The notes under the pieces are model-generated. The model did not search any database. It saw only the letters and a program-made list of their open reading frames with translations, and was not told the origin of the DNA. Of a DNA stretch of 64,000 bases, positions 11,430-23,649 are shown one piece after another; positions within the stretch are counted from its first letter, which is position 1, and every line of letters begins with the position of its first letter. Location of the stretch: contig CM033393.1 in assembly GCA_019426215.1 (NCBI GenBank), positions 21,950,591 to 22,014,590 of the forward strand, read 5' to 3'. Origin of the DNA: Buddleja alternifolia (taxonomy: Eukaryota > Streptophyta > Magnoliopsida > Lamiales > Scrophulariaceae). A program made the position numbers and the translations under genes.

Positions 11430-12245
11430 TTAGGACAGTTCCTCTTCCAAGTGGCCAAGCTCACTGCATTCGAGACATTTGTCCATCTTCATAGGTCCTT
11501 TGCTCTTATAAAATCCTTGAGCATTTCCCTTACCCTTTTAAACACCCCTTTTAGCTCCAAGCTTGCCAGACTGCTTCTTGTTGTTCTTCTTCTTAGACTT
11601 AGACTTTTTAGGTCCAGAAGAAATGACCAAGGCAGTTTCCTTTCCCTTTGGTTTCATTTGAGATTGTACAGTAACCAATTTGTTCATTAGCCCAACTAAA
11701 TTGCACTCTATCTCATTGTAGTTAAAGTTGACCAAAAATTGGGAGAAGGAATCAGGAAGAGACTACAAGATTAAGTCAGTTTAAAGGGTGGCGTTCATGG
11801 TGAAGTCGAGAGCTTCCAATTTCTGAATTCTCGAAATCATTTTGAGGACATGATCACCAACCTTCTCACTTTTTTTCATCTTGGCTCCGAAGAGCTCTTT
11901 CAATATCTCATATCGTGCAGTTCGACTATGTTCAGCATAGAGCTCTACTAGGTGAGCTAGGATAGCTCTTGCAGTGGGCATCTTATCATGTGACCTTTGA
12001 AGTTCATTGGTCATAGATCCCAGCAGGTATCCTTTCACTCGGATGTCGTCCTTGACCCATTTTTCATGGGTTTGAACCTGTTCCTCACTAGCACATGTTC
12101 TAGCAGGAGCCTCCGGGATATCAACCTCCAAGACGTACCCTAGAGATTCCATATTGAGGACAATCCTCAAATTTCTAAGCCAGTCCACATAATTGGGTCC
12201 AGTAAGAGTATTCTTTTCAAGTAATATAGAAAGTGGGTCTGTCAT
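11430..12245 (-). pseudogene. Copia gag, copy B
   Basis: ATG at 12245. The 154-codon piece (to 11781) contains LTGPNYVDWLRNLRIVLNME, MTNELQRSHDKM and VGDHVLKMISRIQKLEAL, typical of the copia gag capsid (UBN2 type). A second piece, 11735-11538, carries a basic KKSKSKKKNNKKQSGK linker, and a CLEC..LGH zinc-knuckle trace lies near 11480-11440. The break near 11780-11735 and further stops make it non-coding today. Its homologue in copy F has an internal duplication. Confidence 0.87.
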
Positions 12246-14320
12246 TTTGAGAGAGATAAACGAGAAAATAACTGTAGAAGTAAACCAGATTAAATTAGAT
12301 TACTTGTATTTGACTTAACCAAGAAAAATTAAGGGCTTAAAATTTATCTTGGCTCCCACTGCATTTTTCAAATCTCACACTCCCATGTGAAAATCGGGAA
12401 TCATCATTGGCATTGATTACATGGCGGGTATTGAGGTCCTCAATTAATTACAGGAGTTGCAACCTAAACGATTTCTGGTCCACTAAATTAATTGAAGTGA
12501 TGTCTAACATCAATTTATCTAATAAATATTTCAATACCTTTCCCCGTAGTTCACTAAACCGCAACCTAACCGATTTCTAAGCTTGTGAACTACATGAGTT
12601 CATTCCCACTAACTCCTATAATCTAACATTTGAATTTCACCTTGCAACCGAACAAGTTTCTGGGGCGAAATGTGTTTCGATTAAGGCATTCCATGCACTT
12701 AATAAAATTTTAAATTATTTCTAAATTCATAACCCTCATATCTGGGAAGCATTACACATTTATAGTAATTTTAATTTTACAAAGCTTAGTGGAGGGCGAG
12801 GATGTCACACATCCTTTTCTAACTCGGTATTATTTATTTGAGAGAATTTAAATTGTCAAACGTTTGGTCTCACTTTGCACATTAGTCAATTTATATATTG
12901 CAACTACCACATATTGAATATGCATAAATTATATTAATAATAAATATGCCTATCAATATTAATTATGGAATTAAATAAATAAATCCATTTACACTCGATC
13001 ATGGACTTTTCTAGAGGACCCGAGCAAATAGGCCATCACATGTAAAGGTAAAGCGGAAAAACAAAACTTTACAGGCTTAAATAATTCTAAATTATGTTAC
13101 TACAACAACCCCATGAAAAAAAAGTAAATCGAACATAACCTAAGTCTTTGATCGGTGTTTCCATCACATAAGACAGGCTCGCAACATTTAATACATGCTC
13201 GCAATATTAAAACACTTATGTTGATATTTAAAATTTTAGTCCAACTAAAAAGTCCTTTATTTATTCCCAACTTTTATATATTATTATTTCAGTTAAAATA
13301 ATTCTAGTCCTACTAGATGACTTAGATATACGAAATTATAAATTAAGTATATCTACCTTTAATTAAAATAATATTAGTCCAACTAAATGAATACATAAAA
13401 TATGGAATTCTATTTTATTATGATCTAAAGCAATCATTAAATGAAATTTTTTTTATTTGATTAAAGAATTAATTATTAATCATGCAAAAAAAAATAATAT
13501 ATATTCTATGTTCAAATATTCAAGTAATTTCCAAGTTGAGGAAAAATTAATAATATTGAATCCATAAATTAATTATTAATCTCCAAGAAAAATAATTAAT
13601 TACTCTAATATTTTATTCTAATTAATCTTATTGGGCTCGATTTCATCAAACCTAAGTTACCATCCTTTTGGTCTACTTGGATTTAATTCAATTGGGTTCA
13701 AATTAATTAATTAAGAAAAATATGCACACTTTATTAATTTCTATTGGGCTAGTTTTAATTAAAATCCAAATCACCTATCCAATGGCCCATTTGGAATTAA
13801 TTAAATTAAGGCCAAACTAATTAATAAGTCAAAATTGATTAAATTTCTTGTTGGGCTTAATTAAATTATTCCGGGTCATCATCTTTTTGACCTACCCGAA
13901 TAATTAAATGTACCCAAACTCAAATTCCAATTTGACCCAATACATTGCCCATCTACCGACCCGGATCCCGGACCCAAATCAGTGGGTCGTGTGTCGGAAC
14001 ACACTACCCGTCGAGCTAAGTGGCTGTGTGGCCAGACCACACGGCCTGGTCGTGTGCTGTGCGTGCAACAACACACTGCACGCAGAGAGTACAACGTGTG
14101 CGCGTGCTGCTATGCGCAGTCAGTTCGGGGCTTTTCGAGCCCAGTTTTTCCTCGTTTCTTGATTTTTAACATAATCACAAATATACCCATAATTATAATA
14201 AACATAAAAATAAAAATCCATGCTTAAAACCATAAAAACGCAGATTTAACTAACACATAATCGCATGCTTCAAAAACACATATGATTTATAAACACAATT
14301 AAATATGCAAATCAGAGATT
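12246..14320 (-). other. Untranslated leader of copy B
   Basis: About 2.1 kb, AT-rich, between the primer-binding site and the gag ATG. No open reading frame of interest. Copy F has a similar leader (25454-27287), including shared phrases such as gatgtc-aacatcaatctatctaat and the block around 12780-12850 versus 26010-26060. This suggests a conserved leader or packaging region and not random DNA. Confidence 0.75.
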
Positions 14321-14334
14321 GGCTCAGATACCAC

Positions 14335-16105
14335 TGTTGGGTTTCGCGAAAAATCATAAAAACGCAGCGTAAGGATTTCAAAAATTTAATTTACAAACCC
14401 AAACTTTGATTTCAATGATCGCATATTCAAATTGACAATTCCGCTTAACGAATAAATACTTACCCGTTGAAGCGAAGTGGTTAAAAAATCTTATTCTTCA
14501 CTTGAAACTTGAATTGTTGAATTCTTGATTTCTTCAATCCACGTATAATCTTCAATTCTTGAATTTGATCCGAACAATGAACTTACATTGTCTTTAAATT
14601 ATCACGCACGGATTGATTGACTAAAAATTCCCACTAATTTCTCTAAGGGGGGCGACGGCTAGTATTAGAGAGAGGGAGGAGGATTTTTTTCTTTCTTTCT
14701 AGGAGAGTTATGAAAGTCATACACTTGTTTTAAGTTAAAGAGTCTTTATATATCTCATGACTTATTGAACAAGACAAAACAAAAGAGCCCTAGTAAATTG
14801 GGCATCACCTTGGACGCCCAATATGACCTAGTAGGCATCCATTTGGACGTCTTCGCTAAGTCCAGGAATTGTTTTGTTTTAATTAATTTCTTATTCAATT
14901 AACAATTTATTATATCCAATAAATAAATTAATTACTTAAATATCAAATTAATTAGATAAATTAATTCATTAATATTTCCACAGAAAATTAATTAATAATT
15001 AATCTTACCCTTATAATTAATTATTTCATCTAATGAATAATTAATTATTTATTTATCCAATAAATTAAAACTCCTAGAAGAAAAATAGAAACTCCTTTTT
15101 CATTTTTCTTTATCAATCATTTAGCGCGACTCTTTAGGTTTGTTTCGTTTGGCAATGAAAAGAAACCAAAGGAAGTGGGTAACACCTAGCCAGTCACGCG
15201 GCCCACTTAGTAGCCCAAACGAAATCGAATGATTCGATCATTTCCACAACCTTCCAATTGTAAATACCGTATAAGTATATACCCTTTGTTCGTGTACCCA
15301 AGTCAAGTGAGAGTCATGGCTATATCAAACTCACTGAACTTGACCATATGTATTAATTATAATAATACGAGATCATTGAGATCGATTTAGTGCCTATCAC
15401 AATAGTCTTTTTTTGCTTTGGCCAAAGACTTTGATCTCTATTTATCTATAATCACATAGGGTACTTTCTCACTCAATTAAGAGAGAACAAATCCCATTTA
15501 GATATCAACTATGACTACCATTTGCCCATCAAGCCGCATTTTGAGGTCGACCCCACCAACGGGTGAATTGGGTCTAACTACTCTAATGAAATACTTGACG
15601 TCACAAATGCATATTCAACATGATATTTCAGGTCAAAGGTTCACTTATACCTATTACGCATAATCAGTTCTGTCAATGACAGTCACAGAGTGAAAACCCA
15701 TGTGACATAACCGATAAGAGTCGTGTTTGAGCATATCAGTTCCATTGATGTGCATACAATCTTAAGCTCTTACCATCCCATGGTACTAGACTGTCACTCC
15801 CATGTCAGAGATAAGATTGTACAAATGTTCTAAGTCTTTATTTGTCCATTAAATACTTCATATTACTTGCGAACTTGTTTTTAGCAATCAAGATCGATCT
15901 CTCTAGTGCCACTCTTCCTATCCCATAGGAAATAGAGGGATCTCACTGAAAACATGGACAAAACGTTTTACACTACTTATAGATGTAGATAAGATTTAAA
16001 TGAAAACTAAATAATGCCTTTACTAAAAATATCAAAATAAGTTAATTGCAAGATAGATGCCCTATCATTCTATCCTCTATGGCATCTGAGGGCATTATCC
16101 TAACA
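14335..16105 (-). repeat. 5' LTR of copy B
   Basis: 1,771 bp, starting TGTTGGGTTTCGCG and ending ATCCTAACA in plus orientation, which gives the inverted TGTTRGG/CCYAACA termini of this copia family. It is flanked on the left by the minus-strand primer-binding site ggctcagataccac. The promoter and polyadenylation signals of the element should lie here but I could not place a TATA box securely. Confidence 0.9.
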
Positions 16106-16380
16106 GCTTGACAGTCGCTTAACGAATCTCTTATCTTCAAAGTCTTCAGATGCTGATCTTCGATTTCACTTTGATAGACTCACCTAGAATTCTATCATAG
16201 CTCAAGCACTAGATACTAGTCTAAAACTATAAAGATAAAAAGCCTTATACTGAAAATTACAACTCAATTACTTTAAACGTTTAGACATATTCTAATAAAG
16301 ATAAACTTACATAATCTTTGGGGTCTAACATAAAACCTATCTTTTCATCATCAAAACTTCTAACATGAAATTTCCTAACA
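16106..16380 (-). repeat. SIRE-type LTR fragment, copy E
   Basis: It matches the LTR ends at 53187-53460 (copy K; gcttgacagtcgcttaacga at both) and, more distantly, 31540-31812 (copy D). It ends ...aacatgaaatttcctaaca, and the adjacent attttcccctttttg (16381-16395) is the minus-strand polypurine tract. The outer part of the LTR was cut off by copy B. Confidence 0.85.
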
Positions 16381-16639
16381 ATTTTCCCCTTTTTGATGAT
16401 GTCAAGACCTTAATTCTTTATAGTACAAGAGCTAGAAAATTAATAATGATAATATAAATTTCGCGTTTAAAAGTTAGAGGTTAGCTATAAGTTAGTACAT
16501 ATAGTGAGAAACAAGATGTTTCAGCAAAACTCATTCATTCATAAATTGTCATGTAAGTACAATGAGTTTAAAGATAGAAACATTCATAAAAGCGCTTAAA
16601 ACATAATGAAACAATAAAATCTAGCGTTTTCTTTTTGTG

Positions 16640-19449
16640 GAAAAGGCTTGCGATTTCTTTTGTTCATGCTTGAAAAGCAATTCAGCAAACTTCCACAGTC
16701 TATCATTTGGTTCACTCATCTTATTATGAGTGTTATTGGCGTATTGTATATTTTCCATCTTCTTAGCCAATTCCTCAAAACTATGAAGATGCTTGTTCCA
16801 AACAGAGCAATCAACTCCCAGTTCACATAATAATTCTTTAAAAATCTGAAAAGTCCTTGTGATTGGAGCTCTTCATGGGTTTGGGTAATTTGGAACGAAA
16901 ACAGCAAAAGGAGGATGCCCAACTCTTCAAGGAGCTCTACAGAAAAATCAGAAATTGGATAGCCTTTGTAGAAACGAGGTTTGCGTTTCTTAAGGACGGC
17001 TTGCTGGATTGCATAGATTGCACTTTGAAGTTCTTCCAAGGACTTGTCTTCAGAGTTTTCTACACTCTTGGATGAGCCTTTACCCTTTTCCCCCTTCTTG
17101 ACATCAGTAAGAGGTTGAGAGGAATGAATCTCAAACAAGTCTCTTCGCAGGATCTTGACTTCATCGATCAGAGAGCTACTTGAGCAGCAATGCTTTCAAC
17201 TGCAGAGTTAGAAATATTGTGACGTTCAGCATCTGCAATGGCATTCAGGAAAAGTGATAGTATTTTGGTTAGCCGCATTGCGCATATCATTCAATCGATT
17301 CCTTTCCACGTCATAGAGAACCGACGTATTCTGACTTTCCAAGTGAGAGCAGGAGCCCTTGATATCAACTAAAGAGTTTTGAACTTCTTTCTTGAAGTCC
17401 TGAGCGTCTGGATTAGCATCACTGTCTGAACTGTCACTAGAGGAACGCGCTGGAGGAGGTAAAGGATCTTTTGAAGCCACAGCTTTTCCTCACGTTGGAT
17501 CTCTGATAAGAGGTTCCTCAGATTCACTAACTTGTTCCTTTTCGGGCAACGTCTGGAGCATGGACTTCTGCAATGTCCATGATGAAATCATCTCCATCGA
17601 CCTCAGCGCTAGAAATAGATTCAATATGAATAACTTGAGCAGGAGCGTTGGAAGGAGCTTCTTTCTCAAAAATTATCTCCACATCATCATCGATTGCGTT
17701 TCTCGGACAAAAGGAACATGATCTTCTGTAAACTCGAAGGCAGACTCTGTCAGTCGCAGCGCATGAGAGAAGATGTGGCGAAGATTAGAAAGCCAATGCA
17801 ACTACAGAAGGAGAGGAGCATTGGGAATGATCTTTGCCAGAGTCATTCCTACTGAGGGCATGATCTGGGTCCATGGAATATTTTCAAAAATTGTCTTTTG
17901 AATATGGCAATAGGACTTTCCTTAGCAGCTTCCCACTTTGGACCAATGGCATCTATAGGGTGTACTGGAGTTAACCTAGCGCTGGACCCTGGAATGAAGA
18001 ATAGATAGTCCTCGATTTGCTCCTTGCTGAAGTACAAAAGCCTATCTTCTAGTAATACTGAAAGATTCGAGATGTAGAGTTTGTAGTAATCTTCCAAGTA
18101 AGGTAGGACAGCTTGAGCAAGCACTGGTCTGTAGTGCCCTTCCAGTAGATCGATAAGTATCCAGAAAGATAAACCAGAAAAACTCATTGACGCTTGCCCC
18201 AGTCGCCGTGACAACATTGCGAGTAAAGATGTCGAAGACCTTTAAAACATCTTTGAGTTTCATACGATTGAATAGAAACTCATAGCGCTGCTTAGAGTCT
18301 ACTTCCACGCTGACGCTTGAAGATTCGCCACTGGGAGCGCTGCTACAATCGAGAATGAGATTGGATTAACTGAGCTCAGCAAGCGCTTGGTGAAGAAATT
18401 CTTCAACTGAATACTGAATAGATGGCAAAGAATGAATTGGTCTGAGTCGTTGAATCCAGGAATCAAGGCAATAGCAACCAAGTTGTTTTTACTTCTCATG
18501 AATTGCCTGATTGAAAAGAATTGGGTTGGCTACCATTTCTTCAAAGGTATGGCGCTTAAATGTATATGCTTCAACCCATTATGCTTCGTTAAGTAACCAC
18601 TCAGTTCCGGCTGCTAGAATCGCTCTTATGACTCGATCCTGAATGCTCTTCAAGGCGAGGAAGCGTTGGAGATCTGCGCTGTAATGTCCATGCCAAACTC
18701 TTTCAAAGTAGAGTTGCGCTCACGAGAAATCATCTGCTTGAGATCCGCTGGCTTATCAGGAATGGCGATTCATTTAGCTTTCCACAAGCGGAGAGGCTGA
18801 GCAGTCTCAAGATTAGAGTAATGAAAGGCTTTCTCATGATAATGAGTATAGTTGAGCTTGTTGAGCGTCTCCTCACTTGGACTAAGAAGAACAAGAGAGT
18901 AATTGCTGTGAAAGATGACGTTCTCATTCCTTGGCATTCGAGCCTCTGGTTCACTGTGCAGATGATCATTGAAGTATGCAGAATCAATTTCAACCAAACT
19001 CCTTTGAACTGGCTTAGGAGCTTTCTTTGGCTTAGAGGTGGCGATCTCAGCAAGAAGATCAGCCAAAGTCTTTTTAGGGACTTCTTCCTCTGCAATACTT
19101 GAAGAAGACTTTAATTTGGAAGACTTAGACGATTTGGTCTTCTTCAACTTTTTCTTGGGAGGCGCTGGATCCTCGGAGGCGATTCTGACAAGCTCCTCTT
19201 TTTGAGCTTCTACCAAATCTTGGTAAAAGATTCTATCAAATCTTGGTCAAATAGAATACGAGAGAACCAGGCGTCATACTCAATGGCTTCTTGAATACAA
19301 TGTTCGGCATGTATGTATCTTTCTTCATAATCTTCATGCGGAACAAAGTTTTCATTGAGTAAAGTCGGAGGGACGAGAGCAGCGTGGTCTATATCTCTGT
19401 TTCGAACCACCCAATGCCTAGCGGCAGATCCACCCGCAGAGTATGGGAG
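16640..19449 (-). pseudogene. Accessory (envelope-position) ORF of a SIRE-type copia, copy E
   Basis: Minus-strand pieces (19449-19210, 19216-18770, about 18730-18480, 18308-17849, 17480-17226, 17138-16716) correspond to the 3' exon of the copy D accessory ORF. Shared landmarks are EDYLFFIPGSSARLTPVHPIDAIGPKW at 18020-17930 (copy D: IFFIPQSSLISPRHVLEALGPLW) and a KKGEKGKGSSK linker before LKKRKPRFY near 17000 (copy D: KKRKPRYYLKK). A Lys-rich KKKLKKTKSSKSSK segment lies near 19150. Frameshifts and stops break it. The start was removed by the LTR fragment at 19450. Function unknown. Confidence 0.75.
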
Positions 19450-20145
19450 TGTTGGGAATCCTGTCATCATGCGCAGCGAAAAAATAAAAACAGATCTGGA
19501 TTCCTAAACCAAGATCAATTCGTGGCTTTCATCGATTTTAACAAGAAAAATATGAATACGAAAAACTTACCTTTTAGCATATTCAACTTTGATCCTTGCG
19601 AATCTTCACTCTTCTTTAACGGTTCAATTGTACCATCTCTAGATCATCACGCGGTGGAATTGACTCTGGAAAATCTCTGACTCCATCTCCATAGGCGGTT
19701 AGCGAGAGAGAGAAGGGAGAAAAAGATTTTCTCTGTATTGTATTTCTGGTGGAGGAATTTCACATTATGTTTTTCAATTGTGTTCTCTGGCTTGTGTTGG
19801 AGGATTAAATAATCCTCCAACTTAAGCCCACCAGATCAAACACACGCCCATCTGGGCTATTGGACAATTAATTGGGCTATGTTGACACATCAACTTAGTC
19901 CAATTAATTTAATCAATTAATATTTCATCCAATTAAATACGTATTGATTAAATGAATATTAATTAATTAAATAAATAATCATTTAATATTCTAGTTTAAA
20001 TATTTAGTTAACCCAGTCAATTAAATATTCAAACTTATTAATTTAATTTTAGGTTGTTTAATTCAATTAAACAACCAATTAAATTAATTTATCAAATTAA
20101 TTAATCCGTCCTTCCAAAGACAAATTACCAATATGAGGATTTATT
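19450..20145 (-). repeat. Inverted copia LTR fragment, copy C family
   Basis: It starts TGTTGGGAATCCTGTCATCATG and reads as the reverse complement of the right part of the LTR at 21755-23420 (its end is tcatgatgctaggattcccaaca). Shared blocks include ggattaaataatcctccaac and the AT-rich series of -ttaattaaat- runs. The far end fades near 20145. It interrupts the copy E accessory ORF. Confidence 0.8.
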
Positions 20146-20579
20146 TAACGATGTCACTTTAATTGGTCCCTAGTGTGAAGTTTACGGGCTCGTTTGGTAA
20201 CCATGATCGTTTCTATTTTTTTTTAAAGCAAATAGAAACAATGTTCTGTTTTTTCGTGTTAAAAAAATACAAACAAAACATGTTTGGTAAATTTTTCAAA
20301 TTCTGAGAAATTTTAAATTAGAAACTTGAAAACATGTTTGCTAACACATGTAAAGTTTTTGCTTTTATTATTATTATTATTTATTATTTATTTTTGATAC
20401 TACATTATCTTTACATATTGATATATACATACACAATATATATCTAGTCAAAACATAGAAATAGTATCTCAATATCATAATTTCAATCAAAATATATAAC
20501 TAGTCAAAAGCATAGATGAATATCCTATAAATAATATCTCAATGTCGCAATTTCAGTCAAAACAGAAAAACATCCTACA

Positions 20580-20810
20580 AATTACGTGCCACGAAAAGTA
20601 GCCCATATTTGATCAGCAATCTCATCTCTTACACATCCCATTTGGCGAACATGAGCTCGAGAAATATTGATATCAATTGGATTTTTCGAACTAGTGCCAA
20701 TGCGAAATTCAGAGTCTTCTACAATCATGTCTTCACCGGCATAATTGTCAAAGTACTTATTCTTCTTAGAGTGCTTGTGGATGAAGTTGTGTACAATACA
20801 AATGGGGGCA
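20580..20810 (-). pseudogene. PIF/Harbinger transposase C-terminus
   Basis: The minus-strand reading shows VVHNFIHKHSKKN, an acidic EDMIVEDSEF stretch, and the closing RQMGCVRDEIADQIWATF followed by a stop at about 20585. The HNFI and RDxIAxxxW patterns are hallmarks of the DDE_Tnp_4 nuclease tail in plant PIF-like proteins. The catalytic domain upstream is absent, replaced by low-complexity and repeated sequence. Confidence 0.8.
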
Positions 20811-20880
20811 CCCTGAGGTTGAAATTTTCATCACCAAATGGAAAGAAAACCGAAAGCAGCTTAACACACACAATACATAC

Positions 20881-20915
<35 letters not shown>

Positions 20916-20960
20916 ATGTGAGAGATTGGAGGTGGGGGCACCCTGAGGTTGAAGTTTCTG
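20800..20960. repeat. Duplicated block with AT/AG microsatellite
   Basis: The phrase gggggcaccctgaggttgaa occurs at about 20804 and again at about 20935. Between them lies an (AT)n run followed by an (AG)n run (about 20879-20914). This looks like a local tandem duplication or filler DNA at the internal deletion of the Harbinger element. Confidence 0.85.
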
Positions 20961-21754
20961 GACATAAAAGAAAGAAAAGCATCGGACAAAGAAAAGGAAA
21001 ACAAGATAGATGAAAAAGATAATAGCAAGAAAGAAAAGAAAAAAACCAATATAATGAGCAAAACCAAACACAGCACATAAGAAATTCAATATATCATCAA
21101 GAACCAGAGCGGGAGGGAATAAGAAATCCATGGGGAAGAGGAGATTTTACCTTATGTTTCTTTGCCTATTTCACCAGCGATGGTGCTGCCTTTGATATGA
21201 GTTTTAGGGTTTTAAGAATTGAGAAATTTTTGGAGCGCCGAGTTTGAGAGTATTAAGAATTGAGAAATTTTTGGGGCTGGACGGGATTCGATGGGGGAGT
21301 CTTCTGTATGTACCGTGTTTTCTCATACTGAAAACTGTTTTAATAAATTTGCAAAACACCTTTTTTGTGTTTGCACTTTTTTTTATCAAATCTAGAAACG
21401 TTTATAGAAAAACAAAAATGGAAACAATTTTACCAAACACGTTTTTACATCCTGTTTTCGGTATTTTTAAAACAAAAACAAAAAAACTCAAAACAAAGGG
21501 TTACCAAACGGGCCCTACATTTATCACTTTACTGTGATGAAATGGAGCTATAGCGCAAACTGGGGAAGCAAGGTCTCACAAATCCAGACACGTTGAGAGA
21601 TCGTTGGAAAAGACAATGTAGCCTTGTAGAAAATGAACCTCAGCCGATAACACGGCCGACCCACTCACTAAGCCACTATCACAGGCGGTGCTAAAGTGAC
21701 ATCTTTCGAAGATGGGTATAATATACAAATTGGCATAGAGTGCAAGTGGGAGAT

Positions 21755-23420
21755 TGTTGGGAAGGTGCCCTCGATGCGAACGAGGAATTAGAGAATAGGA
21801 CACTAGTTTATATTTCACAACCCTTAACTAATAGAAAGACATTTAATATATTGTTTGTATAAGTCCTAATAACATCTATAAGACTTAAATGAACAATTAG
21901 TCCATGTGTGTCAAGGCAAACCTTCGCACTCCTCATAGTAGTTAAGGAGATGGGCATTGGAAGGGTTCGGTACTTGATCACTTAAATGGTTCGCAAGTCG
22001 GAGAATCTCAATTGGGCATTGAGATTCGTGTGGACTTGTATGACACATGCTCTGACAGGGAGTGCCAGTCGAACACTATGGGACAGTGGGAGTTTGTGTC
22101 ATAGATACATTGATGGGATTAATGTATTCTAACACGGCTCGTGATAATCCAATCACATGGGTTTTTGCTCATTGACTATCAATGATTGGATTACTGATTG
22201 TGATAGTATGCGTGAGCCTTTGACCTGAGTAATCACGTTGAAGATGCACTTGTGACGTCAAGTCTGTCATCAGAGTAGTTAGATCCAATTAATCCATTGG
22301 TGGGGTCAACCTCGAAGTGCGGCTTGATGGGCAAGTAGCAGCCTTAACTGATTTGCAAGAAGGAATTCACTATCTCGAAAGTAAACGAGAAGTATCCTAT
22401 GCGATCATGAGTAAATGAGATTAAAGTCTGTGGCCAGAGCTTATGAACTAACTCGTGTTTGACACGGAGGGTCGTTCTGTAATCTCATGTTACTATGATT
22501 CTTAGCATACCATCGAGTCCTGTGAGTTTGATATTTCATCACTCTCACTCGATCAGGATACGTCAGTGAAGAGCTTATACTCATACAATATTCATAATCT
22601 AGAGGTTCGTAATGACATAGTCATTTCGTACTCGGTTAGGCTACGATGTGGGGCCACGGTGCTTGCTAGGTGTCACCCACATCCTTTGGTATCCTCTCAT
22701 TGCCAATCGAGACGAACCTAGAGAGTCTTGCTATAAAAGAATAGATCGGAAATCGAGTTTTGTATTTGGAAGGTATTTTGATAATTTGTCCTATGGTAGG
22801 ACGAATTAATTAATTGGACGAACTAATTTAATTGGTTGTTTAATTGGATTAAACAATGGTAAATTAAATTACTTAATTTAAATAGTTAATTAACTGGGTT
22901 AATTAAATATTTAAATTGAGATATTAATTTAATGTATATTTATTTAATTGGATTAAATGAAATATAATTAAATTAAGTGGACTAAATTGACTGGGTCAAT
23001 TTAGCCCATATGGGGCATCCAACGGGCCCTTATGGGCATGTACATGGGCTTAAGTTGGAGGATTATTTAATCCTCCAACACAAGCACTAGAGAATTAATT
23101 AATTCACAATTTATCCATTCAGTCAAAATACTGAAATCCTCCACCAAAATACAAAACAAGAAAAAGATTCATATTATCTCTGCCCAGCCGCCATGGGAGA
23201 TGATGATGAAGATTTCCAAAAGTCCCATCCTGCGTGATGATTTAGAGACGGGATGTTTAGACCGTTCAAGATTCGCGAGGATTAATAGAATTCGAAAAAG
23301 GTATGTTTTTTGCGTTCTTAATTTTATGTTAAAATCAATGAAAAATCATAAATTGATCTTGGCTATTGGAATCCGGATATGTTTTATTTTTCGCTACTCA
23401 TGATGCTAGGATTCCCAACA
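21755..23420 (+). repeat. 3' LTR of copia copy C
   Basis: 1,666 bp, TGTTGGGAAGG to GGATTCCCAACA, perfect inverted TGTTGGGA/TCCCAACA ends, directly after a purine-rich tract. It shares with the LTRs of copies A and B the conserved central blocks (gtagttagatccaatt-cc-ttggtggg and aagtgcggcttgatgggcaagtag, near 22275-22340). No matching 5' LTR or target duplication is visible, so the element is truncated at its 5' side. Confidence 0.9.
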
Positions 23421-23585
23421 CTCCTCAGGTCTAAGGCTTATGTATACCTTCATAATCAGTAATTCAATCATTCACAGTCACTAAATAAAAACTCATGTGA
23501 TCGGATTACTACGAGCCGTGTTCGAGTACACTAATCCCATCAATGTATCTATGATACAAACTCCTACTATCCCATAGTGTTGTCC
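23421..23585 (-). repeat. Short inverted copia LTR fragment
   Basis: The phrases cctcaggtctaaggcttatg, aactcatgtgatcggattac and catagtgtt read as the reverse complement of the middle of copia LTRs (compare 22080-22230). It is the remains of the 3' LTR of copy F, joined straight to integrase sequence, so RT, RNase H and most of this LTR were deleted. Confidence 0.7.
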
Positions 23586-23649
23586 AACATCAATCTATCC
23601 ACTAAAGCCTTGAATTCCTTGAACTTTTCAATGGATTTAGACTTGTTCC

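Larger units (their letters stand above)
6865..16105 (-). mobile_element. Ty1/copia copy B, nearly full length, decayed
   Basis: On the minus strand: 5' LTR (14335-16105), initiator-tRNA-Met primer-binding site (about 14321-14334), a long leader, gag, protease, integrase, RT, RNase H, polypurine tract (about 8303-8320) and a 3' LTR (6865-8302) that lacks its outer about 330 bp. The domain order protease-integrase-RT-RNase H defines copia. Frameshifts and stops occur throughout. Its right end cuts into a SIRE-type LTR (copy E). Its left end meets the end of copy A's LTR with no duplication, so that end was lost by deletion or recombination. Confidence 0.92.
20186..21515 (-). mobile_element. 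PIF/Harbinger-type transposon derivative
   Basis: 1,330 bp with termini GGGCTCGTTTGGTAACC (left) and its inverted match GGGCCCGTTTGGTAACC (right), flanked by TAC at 20183-20185 and 21516-21518. A 3-bp duplication and GG..GTTTGG termini fit PIF/Harbinger. Inside, the minus strand retains a transposase C-terminus (about 20810-20580). The element sits in the RNase H sequence of copia copy C, and the host reading on both sides proves the insertion. The rest of the transposase and the second ORF are missing. Confidence 0.88.
20146..21754 (+). pseudogene. Copia RNase H end, copy C, split by a DNA transposon
   Basis: Left part (about 20155-20185) reads a VPSVKF-like phrase. After the insert at 20186-21515 the right part resumes with LYCDEMEL, then SADN/DPLTKPLSQAVL traces (about 21640-21690), and a polypurine tract agtgggagat abuts the LTR at 21755. 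Removing the insert and one duplicated TAC restores the VPSxKxxxxLYCD order of copy A (positions 67-105). Frameshifts and stops are present beyond the insertion. Confidence 0.82.

Noticed and set aside
13879..14227. Open frames rich in Arg, Cys and Thr near 14 kb
   Set aside because: A GC-rich patch of the copy B leader; the same position in copy F (26900-27120) has a similar patch with unrelated frames.
20725..21131. Hydrophobic minus-strand frames (up to 121 codons) with many Phe and Leu
   Set aside because: Translations of the AT/AG microsatellite and A-rich filler inside the Harbinger derivative; several frames overlap.
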